This document shows positions 34,065 through 42,601 of a DNA stretch of 63,431 nt, in pieces. This DNA comes from CAZQHK01 sp964593455 (GTDB taxonomy: Bacteria > Muiribacteriota > CAYSPT01). Below the pieces are notes generated by a model that did no database searches, was not told the origin of the DNA, and was given only the letters and a program-made list of their open reading frames with translations. The position numbers and the translations under genes are program-made. The stretch is from positions 1-63,431 of the forward strand of contig CAZQHK010000029.1 in NCBI GenBank assembly GCA_964593455.1, given 5' to 3'. Numbering within the stretch: the first letter of the stretch is position 1; every line of letters begins with the position of its first letter.

Positions 34065-35828
34065 ATGTCGATGAGGGCGAACAGCACAACACGGTCGGCA
34101 GTTAAACGGGGTTCCGTTTCCCTGGGGCTGCTGATTCTGCTGCTGGGCGTCTTTTTGTTTATGACCATGTTTTATCTTAAACCCGAGCCGGCGGAAGTCC
34201 CACCCATTGTTGATCACGTAAAACGCACGCATGCCGCCGACGGGATGGCTGCCTACCTTATTAACTGGATCCGGCATGTACCCGTCCAAAACCGGATTCA
34301 ATACGGAGAACCCGCCCGGGGTAAAGACGGGATGATACGGTATGTTAAACGTGGTGTATACGCTGATTTCCCGTACACCGCCTGGATGAAAGAAGAACAA
34401 CCGGGGAAGACGACACTGATACGCAACGCACATCTTCTGGTGCGTTTTGACGGCTCCCGGAACGCGATGTATTACGGTTTCGAGATGACATCCCCTGAAC
34501 AGTTCCGGCCGCCGGCGGCCTGGTGTGTTCATACAGTCCCGGTCTTCGAGGAAAATGTCGGCGAATCGGGTTTTCCCGACGGCACGTTCAAGCAGGTAAA
34601 CGGCCTAATCATGGCCGCTTATCGCCGCCGCCTGCTGGGAGTCCCGCTGGCCGATCATCTCCGGCAAACTCTGGGGGAAAATACCAACCTCAATATAAAT
34701 CAATTGAAGCCGGTCCTGACATCATTCAGTTTCCCTAAAGAGATTACCGTGCCCGCTCTGGGGCTCGCTGAAATCCTGGAAGAATACGAGGCGGGCCGCT
34801 ACCAGGAGGCGGCTTCCCACCTGGATAATCTCCGGGAGAAAGTGGAAGAAATTCCCGAACCGTATGCGGTTCGCTATCGGGCCATGCTGGAGTATTACCA
34901 GAGAATATCTTTGGCCCGTACCGTAGGGTTGCGGGATGAATTTTCAATGGCTACAATTGAAAAGCGTTTGCGGCCCGAGATTGAACGGGAGCGAAGCACT
35001 CCGGTCTTGCGTGAGCACGACCGGGCAGTGTTCATACTGCACAGCGCGCTGGCGGAAATTACGGGGGGAGAGTCGCTTGAGGCGGAATCGGCAGTGAAAT
35101 ATCTCACCGATCAAACCACCGTCCTGGCTAAAGCGGGAAGATACCTGGCCGGGATGATTCAGTCTATGGATCTCGAATCGGTGCACGAGTCCGTGGCCAC
35201 CATGTCCGGCGGCATAAAACCGTTGGAAGATTCCACGGCGGACGCGACGACCGAGCCCCAAAAACCGGATGAACCGGCACCGGTCGCGGTTGAAACCACG
35301 GTTTCGGCGCCGCCGCCAGAGGCGGTAGTAACTGATCAGTCCGTTGGAGCGGAACCGGTTCAGGAGTCGGAAAGCTCGTTAAAAGGCCGTAAAATTATTG
35401 AAACAGTTGAGCAAACCGCTATGGTCCAACCGGATGAACTGCTGGGAGATTTCGACGGTGACGGGGAGATCACTATACGGGATTATGTTCTTATGGATAA
35501 GCAAATACAACTGAATTCCTCGCTTTCAGCGGAGGAAAGTGACATGCTGGACTTAAACCGAAACGGTACGGTGGATGAACGGGACGCCACCCTGATGTAC
35601 TGGAGAACCAACCCCATCGGCGACCTGGACGGCGATCTGGAGATAACCAGGTATGATCTGGATACTTTGGAAGAGTTTATCGAAGAGTATGGCCGGATGG
35701 AAAAATGGGAACGGCCCGACGATATTTCCCGTTTTGACCTCAACGGGGACGACGACGCAACCATAGACGATCTATACATGCTACGGCAGAAATACAAATA
35801 TATGTACCAGCTTGATCCCCATTGGTAA
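34065..35828 (+). CDS. Membrane-anchored protein with dockerin-like calcium loops
   Basis: A 587-residue protein. The N-terminus KRGSVSLGLLILLLGVFLFMT resembles GspK/PilX prepilins (RG followed by a hydrophobic helix without Glu5). Residues about 45-210 are a mixed domain, and 225-365 are helical. A Pro/Ala/Thr/Glu linker follows (residues about 385-455). The last 125 residues carry four EF-hand/dockerin-like loops: DFDGDGEITIRD, DLNRNGTVDERD, DLDGDLEITRYD and DLNGDDDATIDD. These should bind calcium outside the cytoplasm. Dockerins normally dock to cohesins, but no cohesin is visible in the window. The gene order suggests a pilus-related or surface-assembly role, which is inference. Confidence 0.65.
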   Translation: MSMRANSTTRSAVKRGSVSLGLLILLLGVFLFMTMFYLKPEPAEVPPIVDHVKRTHAADGMAAYLINWIRHVPVQNRIQYGEPARGKDGMIRYVKRGVYADFPYTAWMKEEQPGKTTLIRNAHLLVRFDGSRNAMYYGFEMTSPEQFRPPAAWCVHTVPVFEENVGESGFPDGTFKQVNGLIMAAYRRRLLGVPLADHLRQTLGENTNLNINQLKPVLTSFSFPKEITVPALGLAEILEEYEAGRYQEAASHLDNLREKVEEIPEPYAVRYRAMLEYYQRISLARTVGLRDEFSMATIEKRLRPEIERERSTPVLREHDRAVFILHSALAEITGGESLEAESAVKYLTDQTTVLAKAGRYLAGMIQSMDLESVHESVATMSGGIKPLEDSTADATTEPQKPDEPAPVAVETTVSAPPPEAVVTDQSVGAEPVQESESSLKGRKIIETVEQTAMVQPDELLGDFDGDGEITIRDYVLMDKQIQLNSSLSAEESDMLDLNRNGTVDERDATLMYWRTNPIGDLDGDLEITRYDLDTLEEFIEEYGRMEKWERPDDISRFDLNGDDDATIDDLYMLRQKYKYMYQLDPHW

Positions 35829-35854
35829 CGAACGGGGAAAGGAAAGGGTCTGGT

Positions 35855-38743
35855 GTGATCATGATGACATTAAGCAACGGCAGGCGAGTGGACAGGCCCG
35901 GCCGCGAATCTGGCGGCTATCTGGCGGGAGCAATCAGCGCGGTCATGGTACTCGCCCTTATCTTCATGGCGGCCGGTGCCGATCCGCTAAACGGCTGTTC
36001 AGCTCCTCCGTTGGACCCGCGTATCGTTTTCCAGCCAGATAATCCGAAAATTGTGGATGAGGACACCACGCATACCTGGAAGGTTCGGATGCAGGACGTC
36101 AGCCAGGTCGGCGGTATCATCGACCTGTTCGACCCTACTAACGGGATAGCGACGCTGCCCAGCAACTATAAGCTCTTCCCGGTCGAATTCGGCGGCTCCC
36201 CGGTAGTGGGCGCTACATACAATGTGCAGCTGCTCAACGGCGGGAAGGATTACCAGGGAAACCGGACGCTCTACTCGCTTTTCCCGATGAGAGTGAATAT
36301 GTCAGCCCGGTGGCTCAATCTACTGCCCGGAGTTAAAAAGAGCAGGTATTTCCCGGACGGAGTGCCGGAGAGCACCATTAAGAACAGGTGCATGCAAGAC
36401 ATTGTCCGGAGCTCATCCGGGGCGACCATCGAGATTTGGGATCCGGGGACCGGGTATGTGAGAGACCCCTTGACGGGCGATACTACCGACTGGATAGAAG
36501 TGGGTTCCACAACTCCCCACTGGAAGATCGTGACCTGGTCCACCATGTGGAATATGGACCTGTTAAACATCGGGGTCAACGGGCCGGAAGAGAGCGTGGA
36601 AAGTGGCGACCTGACGTATACCAACTACACGAGGGGAGACAGCCCCGTGACGATTGGCGGTTCCGGTAGTATGGAGTATAAGTTTAGCTACCTGACCCCT
36701 TCCGAACCGGACACCTACACCATACAAGTAATAGCCAGTGTGGACCTGGAGCTCAGGGCCGTCTATCGATGGTACGAGGTAAAGCGCAAGCGTGGAAAGT
36801 TGTGCTATGATGATCGCGGAGACTATATAGACCCGGTTCCCGGCGGCCGCAGTGGCGTCAAATATGATTCCTTTGGAAACGTTGAGTCCTATGATCCGCC
36901 ACATAGTTCGGTGGACTGGATTCACGGGCCGTTTTATTGCCTGGTAACGGGTAAAGGGAGCAAGAGCGCGGCTGATACCAAGTCGGTTACTAATCCCAGA
37001 CCGGACATCTACCATGTCATGGTCAGGGACACCACCCCGCCGAGTACCGTCTATTTCGAAAACTCCAATCCGCTCTACGGCACCACCGGCGACTTGATCT
37101 CGGAATGGAACAAGATAGTCGATGACCCGAAGAATCCCGAGTTCATCACCGTGAAGGTAGTGGACAACAATCCGAGCCTGGCCAATGAAGACTTGAGAAA
37201 AAACAAGGTGACGGTTAAACCTGGGGGACCGGATGATTGGCGTTACGACGAAACTACTTTCAAGATGAGTTTTTATTACGTGGCCGGGCTCTACGATTAT
37301 TATCTGCCGACCCGGGGCCAGTACTGCGGCGATCCCGGTTACGAGCACCCCACCGGCTGCGATTGCCTGCCGGTCTACAAAGACAAGTTCGCGTGGATCA
37401 AGGTCGGCGAACTGGGCGCAAATTCAGCCGAACTGTCTGGAGCCACTTATAGCAAAGGCGGCGAACTGGTTAGCGAGTGTAAGCAGAGGGGTGACATCGG
37501 CGGTGAGTTTGACGCGGCCTATTCCATCCTGACCTGGAAGATTCCGGTAGCCGACCTGAAGGAACCCTTGCCTTGGCACCTGGCTACCACCTCCCGGGCC
37601 TACACCGATACGTGGGGTAATGAGCATCCCGGCTGGGGGAACGGCCGGATTTTGAAGTTCCTAGCGTGTGTTAATGACGGGAGCGGACACGAAGTGCCCG
37701 CCGATTGGGAAGATGAAATTAAGCCTCTCGATAAAACATTGTACGATGTAGAGGGATGGGAAGCACGTAACAGCCAGGTGAAACACAAGTCGGCGGCGAT
37801 AAATGCGAAAACCCCCTATATCCGGGATGCAAGAGGCACCGAGATCGTGAACGCAACCAGGGAGCCGGACTTCAGGCTTCCGCCCGGGTATCCCCCCACG
37901 AAGTATTTCGGGGAGTACGGGACCATCAAAGTCTACGACAATGACCGACCCTTCCTGCGGGTGAACGTGACCGATTCGTCCCTCAGGAGACCGCTTCCCC
38001 AGACCTTCTCATTCGGCAACATCTGGTACGGCGACTTCAAGCGGCAAGCCTTCCAAAAGGCTAAAAGCCGGGGCTCTGATGTCTACACCCAGAGCAACCA
38101 GGATATTCTGGGCAACAATCTATTCCGGCTGTACATGGACAATCTGGAGACCGGGACCCAGACGAGTCTGTGGAATTTCGAGGATGGAGGCAATTCGCCG
38201 ACGGGCATGCAGGATCAGGGCAACTTGATCGGCCGGAAAAAGTTCAAACCCTGGTTTTTTGCCCTGCACGCCAAACAAACCGAGCTGCCCTTCACTCTTT
38301 ATTCTCCTCTGGATAACCGGACGCATGGTTACTGGGTTCCCGAGGATACCCGGCTCCGGTACGATTTTATCAACTACGGCTCGGATATAAAGGCTTTCGA
38401 CAATATCAACACCTACCTCAAGGGCGGGAACGAACCGGGAGGAATTATCACTAAATCACCCAAACCGGAGTGGATGCCCAGGGTGGTGTTAACTGAAGGA
38501 AAGCCTATTGGTGGGACACAATACCCTGATGAGGGCAGTGTTATCTTCCGCCGGCCAAACCGGGGTGAGACATCAGTCAGTTCCGACGAATACTCGTTGT
38601 TCGCCGAAGTGTTCGATTATGCAGATGATGACCGGATCGATCTTTTCGGCGGACCGTTGAGCCGGAGTGTAAAAATATATTTTTTCGTCACCCCGGTAGA
38701 CATGCGGCGGTTCACCCTGCAGGAAAAACCCCAGACCGAATAA
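35855..38743 (+). CDS. Large secreted beta-rich surface protein
   Basis: About 962 residues. An N-terminal hydrophobic helix (GYLAGAISAVMVLALIFMAAGA) after a basic stretch is a signal or anchor. The remainder is rich in Gly, Asp, Tyr and Pro with many short beta segments, and is probably made of Ig-like or similar beta domains (KIVDEDTTHTWKVRMQDVS, YIVRDTTPPSTVYF-like junctions). Cysteines occur in pairs. No enzyme motif is recognised. It is the last gene of the run beginning at 31738 and the likely cargo, tip or adhesin of that system. GTG 35855 fits the GGAAAGGAAAGGG ribosome site best; ATG 35861 is the alternative. Confidence 0.62.
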   Translation: MIMMTLSNGRRVDRPGRESGGYLAGAISAVMVLALIFMAAGADPLNGCSAPPLDPRIVFQPDNPKIVDEDTTHTWKVRMQDVSQVGGIIDLFDPTNGIATLPSNYKLFPVEFGGSPVVGATYNVQLLNGGKDYQGNRTLYSLFPMRVNMSARWLNLLPGVKKSRYFPDGVPESTIKNRCMQDIVRSSSGATIEIWDPGTGYVRDPLTGDTTDWIEVGSTTPHWKIVTWSTMWNMDLLNIGVNGPEESVESGDLTYTNYTRGDSPVTIGGSGSMEYKFSYLTPSEPDTYTIQVIASVDLELRAVYRWYEVKRKRGKLCYDDRGDYIDPVPGGRSGVKYDSFGNVESYDPPHSSVDWIHGPFYCLVTGKGSKSAADTKSVTNPRPDIYHVMVRDTTPPSTVYFENSNPLYGTTGDLISEWNKIVDDPKNPEFITVKVVDNNPSLANEDLRKNKVTVKPGGPDDWRYDETTFKMSFYYVAGLYDYYLPTRGQYCGDPGYEHPTGCDCLPVYKDKFAWIKVGELGANSAELSGATYSKGGELVSECKQRGDIGGEFDAAYSILTWKIPVADLKEPLPWHLATTSRAYTDTWGNEHPGWGNGRILKFLACVNDGSGHEVPADWEDEIKPLDKTLYDVEGWEARNSQVKHKSAAINAKTPYIRDARGTEIVNATREPDFRLPPGYPPTKYFGEYGTIKVYDNDRPFLRVNVTDSSLRRPLPQTFSFGNIWYGDFKRQAFQKAKSRGSDVYTQSNQDILGNNLFRLYMDNLETGTQTSLWNFEDGGNSPTGMQDQGNLIGRKKFKPWFFALHAKQTELPFTLYSPLDNRTHGYWVPEDTRLRYDFINYGSDIKAFDNINTYLKGGNEPGGIITKSPKPEWMPRVVLTEGKPIGGTQYPDEGSVIFRRPNRGETSVSSDEYSLFAEVFDYADDDRIDLFGGPLSRSVKIYFFVTPVDMRRFTLQEKPQTE

Positions 38744-38769
38744 TCAAGGGAAAATATCACGTTATTCGG
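38736..38769. terminator. Inverted repeat spanning two convergent stop codons
   Basis: CCGAATAA (38736-38743) and TTATTCGG (38762-38769) form an 8-bp inverted repeat with an 18-nt loop. Each arm contains the stop codon of one of the two converging genes. It could act as a weak bidirectional terminator; there is no T run. Confidence 0.25.
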
Positions 38770-39298
38770 CGGCCGGGACCGGTGTCGTTTCCGGTTCGGT
38801 TTCTTGTTTTGGTTTCAGTTTTTTCTTGAAGAGAGTCGAGAATCCCTGATCGATCGCGTCCAGGGTCTGGCCGAACGTTTCCATCTTTCTGTCTATTAGC
38901 AGCCAGTTCAGTTCTTTCACTTTCTTGCCTGTTTTCCTCAGCCCTTTAAGCCAGGTCAAGGCATGTTGGGAGACCTTTTCCTCTTCTTTCTTCTCGGTAT
39001 TGGTGATGATCCAGTGATCGTACTTGGAGCCCATGTATATCCAGTCCACGATCAGGCTCACCAGCGCCCGGTCTATTTCCCACAGAGCGCCGTTCTCGAA
39101 CCGGTCCTTCAGAAGTTCGATGTCAATTTTTACCCTTGTCATCGGGGCTTCGAATATTTCGTGGAGCCTATCCAGGGAAAAGTCGTCTAAAGGTATCGGT
39201 GTACACCCCGGGGCAGGGGACACCCGGCAGAGCAAAGTCAGGATAGTCACCAAAAACAGCAGTGAGAAAATATGAAGTTCATGACTGGAGGTTCTCAT
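38762..39298 (-). CDS. Secreted protein, paralogue of its neighbour, unknown family
   Basis: A 178-residue protein with a signal peptide (HIFSLLFLVTILTLLCRVSPAPG) ending in a cysteine (GCTPIPLDDFS), a possible lipobox. It shares with the gene upstream the segments LDDFSLxxLHxxFE, ALVSLIVDWI and SKYDHWI, so the two arose by duplication. The rest is helical, with a basic and acidic tail (KKKLKPKQETEPETTPVPAAE). I do not recognise the family. Its ATG overlaps the stop of the upstream paralogue (ATGA), implying translational coupling. Confidence 0.7.
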   Translation of the reverse strand: MRTSSHELHIFSLLFLVTILTLLCRVSPAPGCTPIPLDDFSLDRLHEIFEAPMTRVKIDIELLKDRFENGALWEIDRALVSLIVDWIYMGSKYDHWIITNTEKKEEEKVSQHALTWLKGLRKTGKKVKELNWLLIDRKMETFGQTLDAIDQGFSTLFKKKLKPKQETEPETTPVPAAE

Positions 39299-39828
39299 TC
39301 GTTTTCTCCGCTATCTTCCGGTGCCTGCTCCTGGGTGGCTTTTTCCATAATCGTGAACAGCACACCGAAATCGTGCCTGATCTCAGCTAATTTTATTTTC
39401 AACTGTGCATACTTATTCTCGACCAGCAGCCAGTTCAGAGCATTGATCCGTTTGCCTACAGCTTTCAGAGCCCTCAGCCACCTAAGTGCGGTTTTTGAAA
39501 TATTTTCTTCCTCTTTGCTTTGTACATTGACGGTTATCCAGTGGTCGTACTTGGAGGACAGGTCTATCCAGTCGACGATCAGGCTCACCAGCGCCTGGTC
39601 TACTTCCCGGATTTCGGTCCCGTCAAGCGCCTGGTCGAGCAGATCCAGATCGATGTTCAGCCGGATCATCTTGGTCTCAAAGAGACGGTGGAGTTGTTCA
39701 AGCGAGAAATCGTCCAGAAGCACCGGTTCGCAGGCGGTGGCTGCTGGTATCGTGTGACAAAACACGTTCAGGTAAAAAACAAGGAAAACTGCCGGCAAAA
39801 CAACACATGCTCGAATATACCGTTGCAT
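39295..39828 (-). CDS. Secreted protein, first of a paralogous pair, unknown family
   Basis: A 177-residue protein with signal peptide YIRACVVLPAVFLVFYLNVFCH, then TACEPVLLDDFSLEQLHRLFE. It shares with its downstream neighbour the LDDFSL, ALVSLIVDWI and SKYDHWI blocks and the spacing of the helices. It ends in an acidic tail (QEQAPEDSGENE), whereas the neighbour ends in a basic-acidic one. The duplication is old, since only part of the positions agree. The function is unknown. The small upstream gap (to 39904) holds no clear gene. Confidence 0.7.
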   Translation of the reverse strand: MQRYIRACVVLPAVFLVFYLNVFCHTIPAATACEPVLLDDFSLEQLHRLFETKMIRLNIDLDLLDQALDGTEIREVDQALVSLIVDWIDLSSKYDHWITVNVQSKEEENISKTALRWLRALKAVGKRINALNWLLVENKYAQLKIKLAEIRHDFGVLFTIMEKATQEQAPEDSGENE

Positions 39829-39903
39829 TTAACATCACCTATCGTATCGTAAGGAATTCGGGCCGCTTTTGTCAACTAACCATTCACCCGGAGGGGATGC
39901 CGG

Positions 39904-41565
39904 TTACCGCCCCAGCCTGGCTTTACCGAAAAACCAGTGGTTGAGGGAGTCTTTCTCCCATCCTCGCACGTAATCTTTTACCATGATCGCGTCGGTGTAG
40001 TAGTAGATTGGCATCACCACCATCTGCCGGTCGATGAGCATCTTCTCCGCCTGGTAAAGGAGCTCAAAACGTTCTTGTCCGATAATCATTTTCGAACGTT
40101 CGATAATATCATCGTATTCCTTGTTTCGCCACTGGGCGTCGTTGTGCCCGGAGTAAGAGAGCCACATGTCCAGGAAAGTCATGGGATCGGAATAATCGCC
40201 GATCCACCCGCCCCGGGCGATAGTGAAGTTGCCTTGGTGCCGGGTCTCCTGGAAGACCGCCCACTCCTGGTTAGAGAGCTGGATCCGGATACCGAGATTC
40301 ACCTTCCACATCTCCTGAATTGCCTCGGCCACCGCCTTGTGAATATCCGAAGTGTTATAAAGGAGCACTACCTCCGGGAAATCTTTACCGTCCGGATAAC
40401 CGGCTTCCGCCAACAGTTTCCGGGCTTCCTCAATCGAAGCTCGCTCGACATCCAGTCCATGATTTCCGGCCGCCCGGTTGAAGTCGTTTCCGGTAGCGTC
40501 TTTCAATCCCGGGGGCACCATTCCTCCGGCCGGTAGCTGTCCGGCCTTGGTAATAGTTTGTACGAGCGCCTTCCGGTCGATGGCCAGGGTAAGCGCCTTG
40601 CGTACCAAAACGTCGTCGGTGGGGGGAATGGTAACGTTGAATATATAGTAATACGTGCCCAGCATGGGTAGTATACTGAAGGTTGGGTCTTCCGCCAGCA
40701 GGCGGGGTATCTCCTGCACCGGCACATTGTCGATTATGTCCAGATCTCCTGATTCATAGGCGGTAAGAGAAGTGGAAAGATCGACGATCATATACACCTG
40801 GAGCCGGTCCAGTTTAACCTGATCAGCCTGCCAGTAGTAATCGTTTTTTTTCAGCGTTATATGGGAGCCGGTCACGTATTCGGTTAACTTGAATGGACCG
40901 TTGGAGACGGCCATGCGGGGGTTTTTGGCCCAGGATCCGTCGGTTCCCCCGGCCACGGCATCCGACCGCACCGGCATGTAGGTAAAAAAGCTGGTCAGAC
41001 TAATAAAGTATGGAGTGGGCGTGGTCAACGTGACCTGCAGGGTCTTATCGTCCAGGGCCTTGACGGCGACGTCATCCTTTGTCCCCGTCCCTTCGAAGTA
41101 TTCCTGGCCGCCCTTGATATAAAAGAGCTGAAATGCATACTCGGAAGCTGTCATCGGGTCCAGCGCCCGTTTCCAGGTATATTCGAAATCAAGGGCAGTG
41201 ACCGGTTTCCCGTCGGACCACCTGGCGTCTCGGAGATAGAAAGTATAGGTCAAGAGGTCTTCGGAAACGGTGTAACGACTGGCCATGGCCGGTCTCAATT
41301 CACCACCGGTGTAGCGCATCAAGCCTTCATACAGATTGTTGATGATATCTGCTCCGTCAGAGGCGCTGTTAAGCTGCGGATCGATGGTTTTGGGATCGGT
41401 GTGCAGGTTCCATTTGAGGATCATCTCTGCCCGGGCCGGTTTCGAGTCACCATTTTCAGTCCCGCCCTCTGTTGTTCCTGGTGTACCGCATCCCGCCGTC
41501 AGGCCGGCGATGAGCAGCAGTATCAAAAACACTTCCGGGTTCACGTATCGTGCAACAGCTGTCAT
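39904..41565 (-). CDS. oppA: Oligopeptide ABC transporter substrate-binding lipoprotein
   Basis: A 553-residue periplasmic binding protein of the SBP_bac_5 (OppA/DppA) family. The N-terminus ends in a lipobox LTAGC, so it is a lipoprotein. Family landmarks are NLYEGLMRY, LRDARWSDGKPVTALDFEYTWKRA, and late segments such as YNTSDIHKAVAEAIQEMW. It captures peptides for the OppBCDF importer encoded upstream on the same strand, separated from it by a lone receiver gene. GGAGAG lies about 6 nt before the ATG. An own promoter at 41590-41618 suggests higher expression than the permease genes, as is usual for binding proteins. Confidence 0.94.
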   Translation of the reverse strand: MTAVARYVNPEVFLILLLIAGLTAGCGTPGTTEGGTENGDSKPARAEMILKWNLHTDPKTIDPQLNSASDGADIINNLYEGLMRYTGGELRPAMASRYTVSEDLLTYTFYLRDARWSDGKPVTALDFEYTWKRALDPMTASEYAFQLFYIKGGQEYFEGTGTKDDVAVKALDDKTLQVTLTTPTPYFISLTSFFTYMPVRSDAVAGGTDGSWAKNPRMAVSNGPFKLTEYVTGSHITLKKNDYYWQADQVKLDRLQVYMIVDLSTSLTAYESGDLDIIDNVPVQEIPRLLAEDPTFSILPMLGTYYYIFNVTIPPTDDVLVRKALTLAIDRKALVQTITKAGQLPAGGMVPPGLKDATGNDFNRAAGNHGLDVERASIEEARKLLAEAGYPDGKDFPEVVLLYNTSDIHKAVAEAIQEMWKVNLGIRIQLSNQEWAVFQETRHQGNFTIARGGWIGDYSDPMTFLDMWLSYSGHNDAQWRNKEYDDIIERSKMIIGQERFELLYQAEKMLIDRQMVVMPIYYYTDAIMVKDYVRGWEKDSLNHWFFGKARLGR

Positions 41566-41589
41566 TCTGTTCTCTCCATGATAAGTTCT

Positions 41590-41618
41590 ATTGTATCAGA
41601 CCGGTATGGGCAGGACAA
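41590..41618 (-). promoter_or_regulatory. Candidate promoter of oppA
   Basis: Reading the minus strand: TTGTCC (41618-41613), 17 bp, then TACAAT (41595-41590), about 25 bp before the oppA ATG. Confidence 0.55.
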
Positions 41619-41767
41619 TACTATCGGTTTTTGCGGAACCTTCTCCACAGAAAGGAACATTTACCAAAAGGTCAGACATTTGTGGGAGAGTCCTTCTAAG
41701 TGAGAGAGTCAAGATTCCCGGGCGACTCAGCGCCGAAGCGTGGGTGAAGCAGCTGTTTACCGATTTT

Positions 41768-42136
41768 CTAAGCCTGCAGTTTCTCCAGGGCCGCTTCCAC
41801 GTCTTCGGCATTGATGGGTTTTTCGAGATAGGCGTCCGCCTGTACGTTCATCACGCCCATATCGGTGAATTCGAGAATGCCGGATATGGCTACCAGTTTG
41901 ATGGTCTCCAGACCGGGGGTATCTTTTATTTTCCGGCAAATCTGCCAGCCCGGCATCTGGGGATGAATCATGTCCACCAGTACGGCGTCCGGTTTTTCTA
42001 TCTTGAAGCTGTTGAAGAATGAATTAACATGAACGTGTCCCGATACATTATGTCCTTTCTTGCGCAAGGCGTTAGCGATGATGTTCACGGTTGTTTCATC
42101 ATCGTCTATGATGGAAATTGAATATTTCCTGCTCAT
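41768..42136 (-). CDS. Single-domain response regulator receiver
   Basis: A 122-residue CheY-like receiver with no output domain: the acidic pair in SIIDDDETT, the phospho-acceptor aspartate in VLVDMIHP, the switch serine in VAISGI, and the lysine in YLEKPI. It would be phosphorylated by a histidine kinase and act by binding a partner. It lies alone between the oppF and oppA genes, and no kinase is in the window. GGAAGG lies about 7 nt before ATG 42136. Confidence 0.92.
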   Translation of the reverse strand: MSRKYSISIIDDDETTVNIIANALRKKGHNVSGHVHVNSFFNSFKIEKPDAVLVDMIHPQMPGWQICRKIKDTPGLETIKLVAISGILEFTDMGVMNVQADAYLEKPINAEDVEAALEKLQA

Positions 42137-42176
42137 GGAGTGAGTTTCCTTCCTTTCGCTCTTTCTCGCTCACCGG

Positions 42177-42205
42177 GTAATATTTCTATTTTATTTTGGA
42201 TTCAA
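42177..42205 (-). promoter_or_regulatory. Candidate promoter of the receiver gene
   Basis: Reading the minus strand: TTGAAT (42205-42200), 17 bp, then TATTAC (42182-42177), about 40 bp before the ATG at 42136. Confidence 0.35.
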
Positions 42206-42601
42206 TTTTACACCCGTTTGAAAAAAACACCATACAAATACTACATAAATAGCATCATATTTGTTCTTCAAGCGTTGGAGTTCGCTTCGTTTTGAAGTCC
42301 GTGTTTCCGCTCTCCTGACAGTGGGTATTGGCAACACAGAGAAGAGGATGAATTGATCTTGACAGGTACAGGCGCACGACAACCGATAAAGCGGATCACC
42401 CAAATACCTCCCTGTATTTGATCCGGTACAACTTTCAGGATGCTACTTATAGTTTCCTGCATTGGTGAAAGTGATGCAAAAAAGAGGCCAATCTTGTGAT
42501 AAAGCCGGTTTTGAATATATTTACTCTTAAGGCCGTACAGATCTTGAACAGATGTAAATAGCTGAGTGTTTTGATTCAGAACAGTTTTGTAGGGGAAGGG
42601 G
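42206..42601. other. Intergenic region without a supported gene
   Basis: About 400 bp between the oppF stop and the receiver-gene promoter. Only short frames without ribosome sites occur. A small inverted repeat AAGCG/CGCTT lies near 42270. I see no terminator with a T run for oppF, and no copy of the dispersed repeat. Confidence 0.4.

Noticed and set aside
42191..42601. Small minus-strand frames between oppF and the receiver gene
   Set aside because: No ribosome sites and no recognisable products; one overlaps the candidate promoter of the receiver gene.
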